The position numbers and the translations under genes were made by a program. A model generated the notes under the pieces. The model was not told the DNA's origin. It saw only the letters and a program-made list of their open reading frames with translations, and made no database searches. 64,000 nt of DNA from Bifidobacterium asteroides (GTDB lineage: Bacteria; Actinomycetota; Actinomycetes; Actinomycetales; Bifidobacteriaceae). Shown here piece by piece: positions 37,495-45,470 of the stretch; position 1 is the stretch's first letter, and every line of letters starts with the position of its first letter. The stretch covers positions 1,302,001 to 1,366,000 of the forward strand of contig NZ_CP048272.1 of NCBI RefSeq assembly GCF_019469425.1, written 5' to 3'.

Positions 37495-38847
37495 ATGACC
37501 AAGATCAATTCCAACGGGATCATCACGGCCAAGCACGTGACCAAGACCTACCAGTCCGACAAGGGCGCGGAGCTGACCGTCCTGGACAGCATCGACTTCA
37601 CCCTGCACGAGGGCGAGGTGGTGGCCATCCTGGGCCGCTCCGGCGCCGGCAAGTCCACCCTGCTGCGCATCCTGGCCGGCCTGGTCCCGGCCAGCAAGGG
37701 CAGCGTCGAATACCGGGGCAAGCAGCTGGACGGACCCAACCCCGGCGTGGCCCTGGTCTTCCAGAGCTTCGCCCTGATGCCCTGGCTGACCGTCAAGGAC
37801 AACGTCGAGCTGGGTCTGCAGGCCCGGGGCGTGCCCAAGAAGGAGCGTGAGAAACTCTCCCTGGCCGCCATCGACGCCATCGGCCTTGACGGCTTCGAAA
37901 GCGCCTACCCCAAGGAGCTCTCCGGCGGCATGCGCCAGCGCGTGGGCATCGCCCGGGCCTTGGTCCTCAAGCCGGACGCCCTCTTCATGGACGAGCCCTT
38001 CTCGGCACTGGACGTGTTGACTGCCGAGAACCTTCGCCAGGAGGTCCTCAAGGTCTGGTCCGAGGAGGCGGGCAGCGTCAAGTCGGTCCTGATCGTCACC
38101 CACAACATCGAGGAGGCCGTGGAGATGGCCGACCGGGTCCTGGTCCTGGACTCGCATCCCGGCCGGGTCATCGCCGACGTGCCCATCAACCTGGACAGGC
38201 CTCGGGACAAGCAGTCCGACCTCTTCCAGTCCTGCGTGGACTACCTCTACTCCATCCTGACCGGCCAGCGTGACAGCGAGGACATCCGCCGCCGTCTGCA
38301 GACCAAGGTGCGCAACCGTCAGGCTGTGCGGGACTCGGTCCGGGACGAGGAGACCGCCGAGCGCAACCTGCCCGACGCCACCCCCGGCGGCCTGGCCGGT
38401 CTGGCCGATGTCATGGTCAACCAACCCAACGGCATGGACCTGGCCGACCTGGCCGCCAAGCTCTCCTTCGAGGTGGACGACCTCTTCCCCCTGATCGACG
38501 CCGGGCTCATGCTGGGCATCTTCCAGGCGGACAACGGGCACGTCAGGCTGACCGACCAGGGCCGGGCCTGGCATGACGCGGACATCCTGGAGAGCAAGGA
38601 GATGTTCTCACGCATGCTGATGGATCACGTTCCCCTGATCCGCATCATCGACCGGGCCCTGAAGAACAGCGACGACAAGAGCCTGCACGGCTCCCTGATC
38701 CTGGACCTGCTGCGGGCCCACCACTCGGACAAGGAGGCCGTCCAGCAGTTCGACACCGCCATCACCTGGGGCCGCTACGGCGAGCTCTTCGACTACGACG
38801 CCGACGACGACCGGCTGACCCTGGACCCGGAGAACCACACCGAGTGA
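37495..38847 (+). CDS. ABC transporter ATP-binding protein with C-terminal AAA-associated domain
   Basis: A 450-residue partner of the fused permease. The ATPase domain (about 8-255) shows Walker A GRSGAGKST (47-55), Q-loop VFQSFALMPW, signature LSGGMRQRVGIARAL (142-156), Walker B DALFMDEPFSALD and switch His in VTHNIEEA. The C-terminal 150 residues (about 300-440) look like the AAA-associated domain found on some NitT/TauT-type ATPases, here with a winged-helix-like pattern (LADLAAKLSFEVDDLFPLID). That tail may sense a ligand or regulate the transporter. GAGAGG precedes ATG 37495. Confidence 0.88.
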   Translation: MTKINSNGIITAKHVTKTYQSDKGAELTVLDSIDFTLHEGEVVAILGRSGAGKSTLLRILAGLVPASKGSVEYRGKQLDGPNPGVALVFQSFALMPWLTVKDNVELGLQARGVPKKEREKLSLAAIDAIGLDGFESAYPKELSGGMRQRVGIARALVLKPDALFMDEPFSALDVLTAENLRQEVLKVWSEEAGSVKSVLIVTHNIEEAVEMADRVLVLDSHPGRVIADVPINLDRPRDKQSDLFQSCVDYLYSILTGQRDSEDIRRRLQTKVRNRQAVRDSVRDEETAERNLPDATPGGLAGLADVMVNQPNGMDLADLAAKLSFEVDDLFPLIDAGLMLGIFQADNGHVRLTDQGRAWHDADILESKEMFSRMLMDHVPLIRIIDRALKNSDDKSLHGSLILDLLRAHHSDKEAVQQFDTAITWGRYGELFDYDADDDRLTLDPENHTE

Positions 38848-38896
38848 GCAGCCACGACAGCTGTGGCAGCTGCGGTCCCCTTGCACTCCTAACATG

Positions 38897-38964
38897 AGCC
38901 TCGGGCGATGGAACCCGCCCGGGGCTTGAGCCCCGAACCGCAAACCGCTGACAGTCCCTGCACC
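38897..38964 (+). promoter_or_regulatory. Fluoride (crcB-type) riboswitch candidate
   Basis: GGGCGATGGAACCCGCCC (38903-38920) matches the diagnostic stem and loop of the crcB motif. A GGGGCTTGAGCCCC hairpin follows, then AAACCGCTGACAGTCCC, like the 3' side of the aptamer. It stands directly upstream of a crcB gene pair. One oddity: the expected pairing of the loop GGAAC with downstream GTCCC has an A-C mismatch. Confidence 0.7.
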
Positions 38965-38999
38965 ATGATTCGACGACCCGTCTGCGGGCCGGGTGCAGG
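38957..38999 (+). other. Hairpin overlapping the fluoride aptamer 3' end (possible expression platform)
   Basis: CCTGCACC (38957-38964) can pair with GGTGCAGG (38992-38999), competing with the last aptamer bases. No U-run follows, so attenuation by termination is not shown. Confidence 0.45.
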
Positions 39000-39055
39000 C
39001 GATGCCATCCAGCCCGACCCCGTGGACGCTGGTCCGTCGGGAACCGAGGCCTCCA

Positions 39056-39493
39056 ATGACCAAACCCCCTACCGGACCTGACATGGCCACAGCCCTGGCG
39101 GTGATGCTGGGCGGAGCCCTGGGCACAGGCTGCCGGTACGCCCTGAGCCTGCTGCCGGGCCAGAGCGGTCCGCTGCATCCGGGAACCCTCCTGGCCAACC
39201 TGATCGCCTGCGCAGGCTACGCCCTGCTGACCGCCTTCCTGGCCGGGCTGCCCAAAAGCGCACACGCGCGCCGAAGGCAGCTGACCAACAAGGGCCTGGG
39301 CATGGGCCTGTGCGGAGGGCTGTCGACCATGTCCACGCTCTCGCTGGAACTGGTCCAAGAACTGTCGGGCGGTCAAGTCCGGGCAACCCTTGCCTACCTG
39401 CTGATCTCCTTTGCCGGAGGCCTGATGGTCTCCTGGTCCATGGCCGCGCTGGGAGCACGTCTGGCCGCACACATCCAGGCGGGTGTGCGATGA
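39056..39493 (+). CDS. crcB: Fluoride channel subunit CrcB/FluC, first copy
   Basis: A 145-residue, four-helix protein. Family residues are visible in LGGALGTGCRYALSLL (the Gly/Arg-rich first helix), HPGTLLANLIACAGYALL (the conserved Asn) and the pore-motif segment GMGLCGGLSTMSTLSLE. Fluc channels work as antiparallel dimers; in actinobacteria two different subunits often pair. Start ATG 39056 has GAGG upstream. The stop overlaps the second copy (ATGA), matching a heterodimer made in equal amounts. Confidence 0.9.
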   Translation: MTKPPTGPDMATALAVMLGGALGTGCRYALSLLPGQSGPLHPGTLLANLIACAGYALLTAFLAGLPKSAHARRRQLTNKGLGMGLCGGLSTMSTLSLELVQELSGGQVRATLAYLLISFAGGLMVSWSMAALGARLAAHIQAGVR

Positions 39494-39870
39494 CCATTGC
39501 ATTTACATTGCTGATCTGCCTGTGCGGCGGCCTGGGTGCCGGACTGCGCTACCTGCTGGATGCCCTGGTCAAGGCCCGCTGGCAGGTGGACCTGCCCCTG
39601 TCGACCATGATCATCAACCTGCTGGCCGGCTTTGCTGCAGGACTGGTGGCCGCCCTGGCCGCCTTCCACGGACTGCCCGCCTGGGGACGGCTGCTGCTGG
39701 CCACAGGACTGCTGGGCGGCTTCTCCACCTTCTCGACAGCGGTCAACGAGGTGCTGGCCCTGACCCGGCAGAGACGGCATCTGGCGGCTCTTGGCTATCT
39801 GGCAGCCTCAATGCTCCTGCCGCCCCTGCTGACGGCCCTGGGCTTCCTGCTGGCCGGACCGGGCCTGTAG
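39490..39870 (+). CDS. crcB: Fluoride channel subunit CrcB/FluC, second copy
   Basis: A 126-residue paralogue with CGGLGAGLRYLLDALV, LPLSTMIINLLAGFAAGLVAAL (partner Asn) and GLLGGFSTFSTAVNEVL, the phenylalanine-box and Thr/Ser pore motif of Fluc. Its ATG at 39490 overlaps the stop of the first copy. Fluc exports fluoride passively from the cytosol, consistent with a fluoride-sensing leader upstream. Confidence 0.92.
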   Translation: MTIAFTLLICLCGGLGAGLRYLLDALVKARWQVDLPLSTMIINLLAGFAAGLVAALAAFHGLPAWGRLLLATGLLGGFSTFSTAVNEVLALTRQRRHLAALGYLAASMLLPPLLTALGFLLAGPGL

Positions 39871-39903
39871 CAGATCCAGCCAGCAATCAAGGAGCTGCGG
39901 AAC

Positions 39904-40911
39904 CTAGGCGCGAGCCGGCTCAGGACGACCCTGGGCGGAGTCTGCGGCAATCCCGAGCCGGTCGTCATGCCGACGCCACCAGGCGGACAGCACCGAGCCG
40001 GAGATGTTGTGCCAGACGCTGAAGAAGGTTGAGGGGATGGCCACAATCGGGTCGGCGGCGAATGCCTGCAGGGCCAGGGTCGCGCCCAGTCCGGAATCCT
40101 GCATGCCCACCTCGAAGGTGATGGCCTTCTGCTGGGCGTAGCGGAACCCCTTGGGATAGAGGCGGTACATGAGCCGGCTGAAGAGGAAGCCCAGCCCGTA
40201 CCCGCACAGGTTGTGGAGCATGACCACCGGCAGGACCAGGGCGGTGGCGGCGGTGAAGAGCTTGGCATGGTTGACGGAAACGACCACACCGATGATGACC
40301 AGGATGGCGATCTGCGAGACGGCCGGCAGGGCCACGGTCACCTTCTGCACCTTCTCCTTGAAGATGGCGTGGACGGCCAGGCCCAGGGCGATGGGGATCA
40401 GCACCACCTCAAGGGCGGTCAGGAAGAGCTGCTTGGTGGGGATGGCCACATACTGGCTGGCCAGCAGGTTCATCAGCATGGGGATCATGAAGGGCGCACA
40501 CAAGGTGGAAAGCAGTCCTATTGATACGTCCAGGGCCACATCGCCGCGCGACAGGTAGGACATGACGTTGGAGGAGGTCCCCGAGGGGCAGCAGCCCACC
40601 AGGATGACGCCCACAGCGATCATGCCGTCCAGCCGGAAGATGCGGCAGAGCAGCACGGCCAGCAGGGGCATGATCAGGTAATGGGCTATGGTGCCGACAA
40701 TGACCATGAGCGGCATTTTGACGATTCGCTTGAAATCATCCAGGCTTAGGGTCAGTCCCATGCCGAAGAGAATAATGCTCAGGAAGTAGTTGGTGTAGCT
40801 GCGGGCCCAAATGCTAATCTGCGGGACAAAGAAGTTGATGGCGGCCCAAACCAGGACCACCAGGATGAACCACTTAGTCAACCAGTCACTGAACCGCTGC
40901 ACCTTTTGCAT
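39904..40911 (-). CDS. Bile acid:sodium symporter (BASS) family transporter
   Basis: A 335-residue membrane protein with about nine or ten hydrophobic helices. The family-typical sodium-site region is LVGCCPSGTSSNVMSYLSRGD (partly shown) and the late crossover EVGMQDSGLGATLALQAF. Bacterial members carry bile acids, pantoate or other organic anions, and the substrate here is open. ATG 40911 is preferred; an in-frame extension to 40998 lacks a site. The protein ends in a charged Arg/Ala-rich tail. It converges on crcB and borders the left copy of the L,D-transpeptidase repeat. Confidence 0.85.
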   Translation of the reverse strand: MQKVQRFSDWLTKWFILVVLVWAAINFFVPQISIWARSYTNYFLSIILFGMGLTLSLDDFKRIVKMPLMVIVGTIAHYLIMPLLAVLLCRIFRLDGMIAVGVILVGCCPSGTSSNVMSYLSRGDVALDVSIGLLSTLCAPFMIPMLMNLLASQYVAIPTKQLFLTALEVVLIPIALGLAVHAIFKEKVQKVTVALPAVSQIAILVIIGVVVSVNHAKLFTAATALVLPVVMLHNLCGYGLGFLFSRLMYRLYPKGFRYAQQKAITFEVGMQDSGLGATLALQAFAADPIVAIPSTFFSVWHNISGSVLSAWWRRHDDRLGIAADSAQGRPEPARA

Positions 40912-40937
40912 GATTCCCGACCACTTCCTCTCGATAG

Positions 40938-41194
40938 TTCTCTTTGTGGTAGGGGCAAAGATAGGAAACCCAAGGCGGGCACGCAGGTGAATGGCCACAT
41001 TTTGGACGCGGCTATCCCGGCTTACGAGAGGAATTCACTTGACCAGGACGGGCGTGCCGGTGGGCACGGACTGCATGATCCACCGAGCGTCGGGCACCGT
41101 CAGTCGGATGCAGCCGTGGGAGCCAGGGCGGATGCCCAGCATATCGGCCTCCTCCTTGATGTAGCTGTCCTTGGAATCTGTGGGGACCGAGTGG
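40938..41194. repeat. Left copy of a diverged direct repeat flanking the AT-rich island
   Basis: It pairs with 43714-43971. Over the last 164 bases (41031-41194 against 43808-43971) I count 140 identities and no gaps, about 85 percent. Before that, the non-coding part shares blocks such as GAAACCCAAGGC (40965 and 43741) at nearly the same distance. The repeat covers the 3' end and downstream flank of an L,D-transpeptidase gene. Confidence 0.8.
41035..41194 (-). pseudogene. 3' fragment of an L,D-transpeptidase gene
   Basis: Reading the minus strand to the TGA at 41037-41035 gives about 52 residues homologous to the C-terminus of the intact gene at 43812. The catalytic motif is kept (SHGCIRLTVPD), as is the ending SVPTGTPVLVK. 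Upstream of 41194 homology stops abruptly in AT-rich DNA; no signal, membrane helix or start codon belongs to it. It is a remnant left by insertion, replacement or incomplete duplication. Confidence 0.85.
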
Positions 41195-41511
41195 CAATAA
41201 GCCAATACTCTGGATTCCTTTTATACTTGATATAAGTTCCATATCCGTTGTTTTGGTGAGTACTCAGTCCCCCGTTTGACACAGGCTACAACCGGGAGAA
41301 TTATCTAAAGCGGCGCAAACAAACTAATCATTAATAAACTAATCATTAATGTTAAGGACCTCGCTTGGGTCCGCTATTGTCTCATATTCAGGGAAACACA
41401 AATAATCTGCATTTTGCATATGAAACTGAGGAACATTCAAACCAAAGATCCTTGAAACAATAAGGTATGCAAGCAACTAGGGAAATCAAGTAACTACGGA
41501 CATAGACAAGC
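41195..41511. other. AT-rich non-coding left part of the island
   Basis: I find no supportable gene here. It contains a 15-base tandem repeat (41321-41350) and the downstream flank of the TIGR04141-family gene. Base composition is clearly lower in G+C than the neighbouring chromosome, beginning exactly where the transpeptidase fragment ends. Confidence 0.6.
41321..41350. repeat. Perfect 15-base tandem repeat, two copies
   Basis: AAACTAATCATTAAT occurs at 41321-41335 and again at 41336-41350 with no spacer, inside the AT-rich flank of the TIGR04141-family gene. Confidence 0.85.
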
Positions 41512-43290
41512 TCACATAGGCTGCTTCTTTCGAACCACAGGAGCAATATTCAGTTCTACATTCATGCTGGCGAGTTCCTGGTCGTGTCTGACTAGATTTA
41601 TTTTGGTGAATGTGAAAAGCGTACCGGCAGTTATCGGCCTATCATCCTTCGCTATAACAATAACGACACGACGAGGTTTCGTCTCATATTTCTGAAGGTC
41701 AACACCGCTTGGTGCGATTTCTTTAATCTTCTCTTGGAGAAGCTTCTGTGCTTCCTCGTTGGTTCGCAGTATTTCCGTTGAAACAAGAGCTTGAGCCAGA
41801 AGATGACTTGCCGGGGCAGAAGACGATACATTTTTAACATGGATGAAGACGCCATGAGGCATTAACACATCACAGGCTTCGATCCCTGAACCATGGTTTT
41901 CCGGTCGGATTAGCTGCTGGTCAAGACAAAGTCCTCCGAGTCTATTTGAGAGCTGCTTGTTGTAATTTAATTCAGCGTTTGCCTTCCTTTGAGCATTCCC
42001 ATCTTCCGGTATTTCATATATAGGCCAATCGGGAAGGTTCTTAAAGTATGGCCCACGACCAAAGATTGTATTTACCTGTTTTTGAAGATTCGCAATGTAA
42101 TCGCTGTCCATGACATACCAGCGATTGTTTTGCAAAAAATACCTCTTGTCGCCGATAGTCTTCTGGAATGTAAACCATTTTTTTAGAGGAATTTTTGGAC
42201 TGCTAACATCTGAGTCGTCGGGACCCTTAAAAAGGACAATATATATCTTTTGAAGTCTGTTTAATCGCTCCTTCTCATCTACTTCTTGAAGCGGTATAAG
42301 AATATTGTTTAATGTAGGCAGATAATCATAATGCTGTCTATCTCCAGTACCAAAGATTCTGAAACTTTCGACTTGTCCGAAATCATCAATGATTTCATAG
42401 GGATATGAGAGGGCCACTTGGTCGCTCTTCTCTCCGATAGCTTTAATAAGACAACGATCGAGTTCGTTTTTCATCGCCTTGTTTTTAACCAATGAAAGAT
42501 GCTCTAATGCAGCGAGTTCAGAACTCGCGGGTTTTCGGTCAAGCACCGCCTTGATCTGCTCCAAGTTCATTAATAATTTTTCCGGTGACTTGGAGAGAGG
42601 AATGCTTAACGAGTCTGCCCCTCTGAGTTTTATCGGTTTCTTAGAGTCACCAATGCCGTCTATGTGTGCTTCAGCGACGAGTTTTGTTGAAAAATCACCG
42701 AGTTCCTCAAATCCGAAACTTCTGAGTTCCGCACCCGCAGGTATCGTTGAACGAATCATTTCAGGTCTCTCATCGAGAGTTGTCTTGCTAAGAACATTTA
42801 AACCAGCAGGTTTTGCACACCTAATTGCTACACGTAACCCAAACCTAGGATCTACGTATTGCGGTTCAAGCATCTGAAAACCCATTCCAAAGGTTATTGC
42901 CCAAGCAGAAAAAGAAGTTGTTTTCTTACCGGTCTTAGCCGAATCATTGTCGTTGCTTGATTCAGTGCCCGATACCAACTCAGCTCCTGATACAGACTGA
43001 GTACTATCTGCATCTGGAATAATGAGAACTGCTGAGGCTGTAGCATTCCCCACTCTCAGTTCTTTTTTAGTAAGCCCTTTTACGGTATCAGTCCAATTAG
43101 CCTGATCATGATTAACGGTGCTCCAGTATAGATAAGCCTCTGTTTCCGCAACATGGACAACTTCTTCACTATTGTCATATTCATCATCATCTGACTGCTG
43201 ATATCTAGCGCGTATCGCGGCATCATATGAGGGCAAGCCTATGAGGCGGTACAACGTCATACGAGTTTCTGTGCTGGGCTTCCTTGCCAA
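41512..43290 (-). CDS. TIGR04141/DUF6119 family 'sporadically distributed' protein
   Basis: A 592-residue cytosolic protein of a rare, patchily distributed family with no established function that I know. The N-terminus (ARKPSTETRMTLYRLIGL) and the C-terminal block (GIEACDVLMPHGVFIHVKN, then SHLLAQALVSTE) fit the family. That block, with Glu471, Asp474 and H484-V-K486, resembles a variant of the restriction-endonuclease-like PD-(D/E)xK core, which is only a hypothesis. Start TTG 43290 is chosen because AAGGGGG lies 8 bases upstream; GTG 43314 and TTG 43317 are alternatives. Codon use and composition are AT-rich, unlike every neighbour, indicating horizontal transfer. Confidence 0.75.
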   Translation of the reverse strand: MARKPSTETRMTLYRLIGLPSYDAAIRARYQQSDDDEYDNSEEVVHVAETEAYLYWSTVNHDQANWTDTVKGLTKKELRVGNATASAVLIIPDADSTQSVSGAELVSGTESSNDNDSAKTGKKTTSFSAWAITFGMGFQMLEPQYVDPRFGLRVAIRCAKPAGLNVLSKTTLDERPEMIRSTIPAGAELRSFGFEELGDFSTKLVAEAHIDGIGDSKKPIKLRGADSLSIPLSKSPEKLLMNLEQIKAVLDRKPASSELAALEHLSLVKNKAMKNELDRCLIKAIGEKSDQVALSYPYEIIDDFGQVESFRIFGTGDRQHYDYLPTLNNILIPLQEVDEKERLNRLQKIYIVLFKGPDDSDVSSPKIPLKKWFTFQKTIGDKRYFLQNNRWYVMDSDYIANLQKQVNTIFGRGPYFKNLPDWPIYEIPEDGNAQRKANAELNYNKQLSNRLGGLCLDQQLIRPENHGSGIEACDVLMPHGVFIHVKNVSSSAPASHLLAQALVSTEILRTNEEAQKLLQEKIKEIAPSGVDLQKYETKPRRVVIVIAKDDRPITAGTLFTFTKINLVRHDQELASMNVELNIAPVVRKKQPM

Positions 43291-43317
43291 TCTGTGTTCC
43301 CCCTTCAGTATCACCAA

Positions 43318-43713
43318 AGATTTGCTCTTAATTTATTAGGGCAGACAATTAAGTGAAAATTATCATGCTGCACCTACTATAAGGCTTAATTAGTAAATTT
43401 TGGTAACTAGGGAGACGGTAGATAGTCAGAATTAGTTTTAAAACAAGCTTCGCACTTATACGAGAATACGCGGCTATCCGGAAAACAAGAGTTACAAATA
43501 CTGATATAGTAACTTATGGTGTTCACAATGACGGTAAATGTCGTGAACATAAAACATTCAACATCATCTAAACATAAAAAAGACGATATTTCAGAGAATA
43601 GGCAACGAAACAAGTTAAGCTCTAGTCGACTCTGATGTGAATTTGCTAAAAGTGACAAACGGTTGGTCAATAAAATGACATTGCAGGACGTATACTTGCT
43701 AGTCATTTTCTAT
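43318..43713. other. AT-rich non-coding right part of the island
   Basis: Upstream region of the TIGR04141-family gene, so its promoter should lie here. A 99-codon minus-strand frame (43407-43706) has no ribosome-binding site, odd composition and no recognisable motif, so I do not call it. No integrase, transposase or tRNA is seen. Confidence 0.5.
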
Positions 43714-43971
43714 TGTTCTCTTTTGGCAAATGCAAAATCAGAAACCCAAGGCACATGCGTCAGCACATAATCCCGTGTTGTTGCTGCGGACTGCACAGAG
43801 GGCTATGGAATTCACTTGATCAAGACGGGTGTGCCGGTGGGCACGGACTGCATGATCCACAGGGAATCGGGCACGGTCAGCCGGATGCAACCATGGGAGC
43901 TGGGACGGATGCCCAACAGGTCAGCTTCTTCCTTGATGTAGCTGCCGCTGGAATCAGTGGGGACCGAGTGG
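43714..43971. repeat. Right copy of the diverged direct repeat
   Basis: Partner of 40938-41194. It comprises the last 160 bases of the intact L,D-transpeptidase gene and about 95 bases downstream of it. The AT-rich island lies between the copies, so the pair brackets about 2.5 kb. Confidence 0.8.
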
Positions 43972-44594
43972 AAGAGGAAGACCCCGTGATTCAGAAAGCT
44001 AGTGTAGTAGCGGGCGCCCATCCCCTCCCTGGGGTTGTAGAAGCGGTCGCCGCGCTCAGACTGGATACGGAAGCTGCCTCTGGGCGTGGAGTCATCCATG
44101 CCCGTCGAGGCATACATGGTGTAGAGCAGTTGAGACCCGTCGCGCACATAGACCCGCTGATCCTGAAGGCTGACCTCCAGGGAGAGGCCAGGATGAGCCG
44201 CAGGATCCGGGTAATCGACCTGCTGCGAAGGCTTGAGCCAATCGACAGGCTGAGTGGAGGAGCTAGCAGAGTCTGCCTTCTTAGCCTTTGTCTGTTGCTT
44301 TTTCTGCCCCTTCGTCGCTGATGAAGAGGAGGAGGCGGATTTACTGTGATGATGCGCCTTGGGAAATTGCCTCGCTGAAACAGTGGCCGTGCTGGAGGCG
44401 CTTGCATCTGTCGATCGTTCCGCACGGGCCGCATCCACCGGCTGGATCAGGTTGACGATCAGGACTGTCAACAGCAGCGTCAGCAGAGCGGTTGTCACTA
44501 CCACAGGCGTGCGGCGGACAGGGTCCAGCAGCCAACGGAGCATGGCAAGCACACGCCGCTTGAGGCGTGTGCTATCCAATCCCCAGACAGCCAT
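43812..44594 (-). CDS. L,D-transpeptidase (YkuD domain), membrane-anchored
   Basis: A 260-residue enzyme that makes 3-3 cross-links or related bonds in peptidoglycan outside the membrane. It has a basic cytoplasmic start, one transmembrane helix (about 32-54, VVVTTALLTLLLTVLIVNLI) and a Ser/Lys/Thr-rich linker (about 60-120). The YkuD domain follows with SLQDQRVYVRDG, GVFLFHSVPTD and the catalytic SHGCIRLTVPD. Start 44594 has AGGGGAAGG upstream; ATG 44615 precedes that site. Its 3' end is the source of the repeat bracketing the TIGR04141 island. Confidence 0.88.
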   Translation of the reverse strand: MAVWGLDSTRLKRRVLAMLRWLLDPVRRTPVVVTTALLTLLLTVLIVNLIQPVDAARAERSTDASASSTATVSARQFPKAHHHSKSASSSSSATKGQKKQQTKAKKADSASSSTQPVDWLKPSQQVDYPDPAAHPGLSLEVSLQDQRVYVRDGSQLLYTMYASTGMDDSTPRGSFRIQSERGDRFYNPREGMGARYYTSFLNHGVFLFHSVPTDSSGSYIKEEADLLGIRPSSHGCIRLTVPDSLWIMQSVPTGTPVLIK

Positions 44595-44669
44595 GTCCTT
44601 CCCCTTCGTCGCCATCGAACGAACTTGTATGCACAGTTCATTTTAGCGGCAGAAGGAAACAGGGCGGAC

Positions 44670-45470
44670 TCAGCCTTTCAGCACCTGCCTGGCCCAGTCC
44701 TCCAGCAGGTCGCAGACCAGGGCGGTCTGCTCGATCTGCACATTGTGGCCGGCCCGGTCCAGCACCGAGTAGGAGGCCCGGGGGAAGCGGCAGGCCAGGT
44801 CGAACTGGTCCAGGTAGCCAACACGGTCGTCCTGGCGGCCGCAGACGAAGAGCACAGGGGCTATGAACCCGTTCCAGGCTCGGTCGAAGTCCATATCCAG
44901 CTGGTAGTGGCCCTCCATTCGCGCCACCGTATCGGCGTCGGCCGAACGAACGCCGGGCATGATGGTGCGCTGGTAGGCCTCAAGATGCTCCCGGGACTCC
45001 ACCACTGCCATCTGCCGGTAGGCATGCCTGGTGAACTCGTCCACCTCGGCCAATCCCTGGTCGTCCCGGACCAGCACCTGACGCGGAGGCAGGCGCCTGT
45101 GGGCGGTCACCGGGTCGACCACCGAGGAGAGCAGAGCCATCCCCCGGCAGCGGTCCAGTCGACCGGCGGCAGCATGGCGGCTGAGCAGCCCACCCAGGGA
45201 GTTGCCCACCAGGGCGAAGGGGCCGCCACCGCTGAAAATGTCCACCTGGTCATCCAGCCACCGGGCCAGACCGTCCAGGTCGAGGATGGACGGGTCGGGC
45301 GGCGTGCGGCCGAAGCCGGGCTGATCCAGGTAGATCCGTTCGAAGCCGCCCACCCGCTCGAAGGCGGGGTCCAGATCGTCGAAGATGTGGTGGTCCACAC
45401 CTGACCCATGCACGAAGATCAGCGGCAGCCCATGACCCCGGCGAATGGCGAACCCGGGACGGGCGCTCAC
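44670..45470 (-). CDS. Alpha/beta-hydrolase fold protein
   Basis: A 266-residue hydrolase with the oxyanion strand LIFVHGSGVDHH, nucleophile Ser in LVGNSLGGLLSRH, candidate acid Asp in VCGRQDDRVGY and catalytic His in RAGHNVQIEQ. The substrate is unknown; the fold is shared by esterases, peptidases and haloperoxidase-like enzymes. The GTG at 45470 overlaps the ychF stop (GTGA), so it is translated from the same message. Confidence 0.85.
   Translation of the reverse strand: MSARPGFAIRRGHGLPLIFVHGSGVDHHIFDDLDPAFERVGGFERIYLDQPGFGRTPPDPSILDLDGLARWLDDQVDIFSGGGPFALVGNSLGGLLSRHAAAGRLDRCRGMALLSSVVDPVTAHRRLPPRQVLVRDDQGLAEVDEFTRHAYRQMAVVESREHLEAYQRTIMPGVRSADADTVARMEGHYQLDMDFDRAWNGFIAPVLFVCGRQDDRVGYLDQFDLACRFPRASYSVLDRAGHNVQIEQTALVCDLLEDWARQVLKG

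Noticed and set aside
41012-41242. 76-codon frame across the transpeptidase fragment
   Set aside because: It is out of frame with the homologous L,D-transpeptidase reading, which is the meaningful one.
43407-43706. 99-codon minus-strand frame in the AT-rich island
   Set aside because: No ribosome-binding site, no motif, and an AT-rich region where open frames arise by chance.
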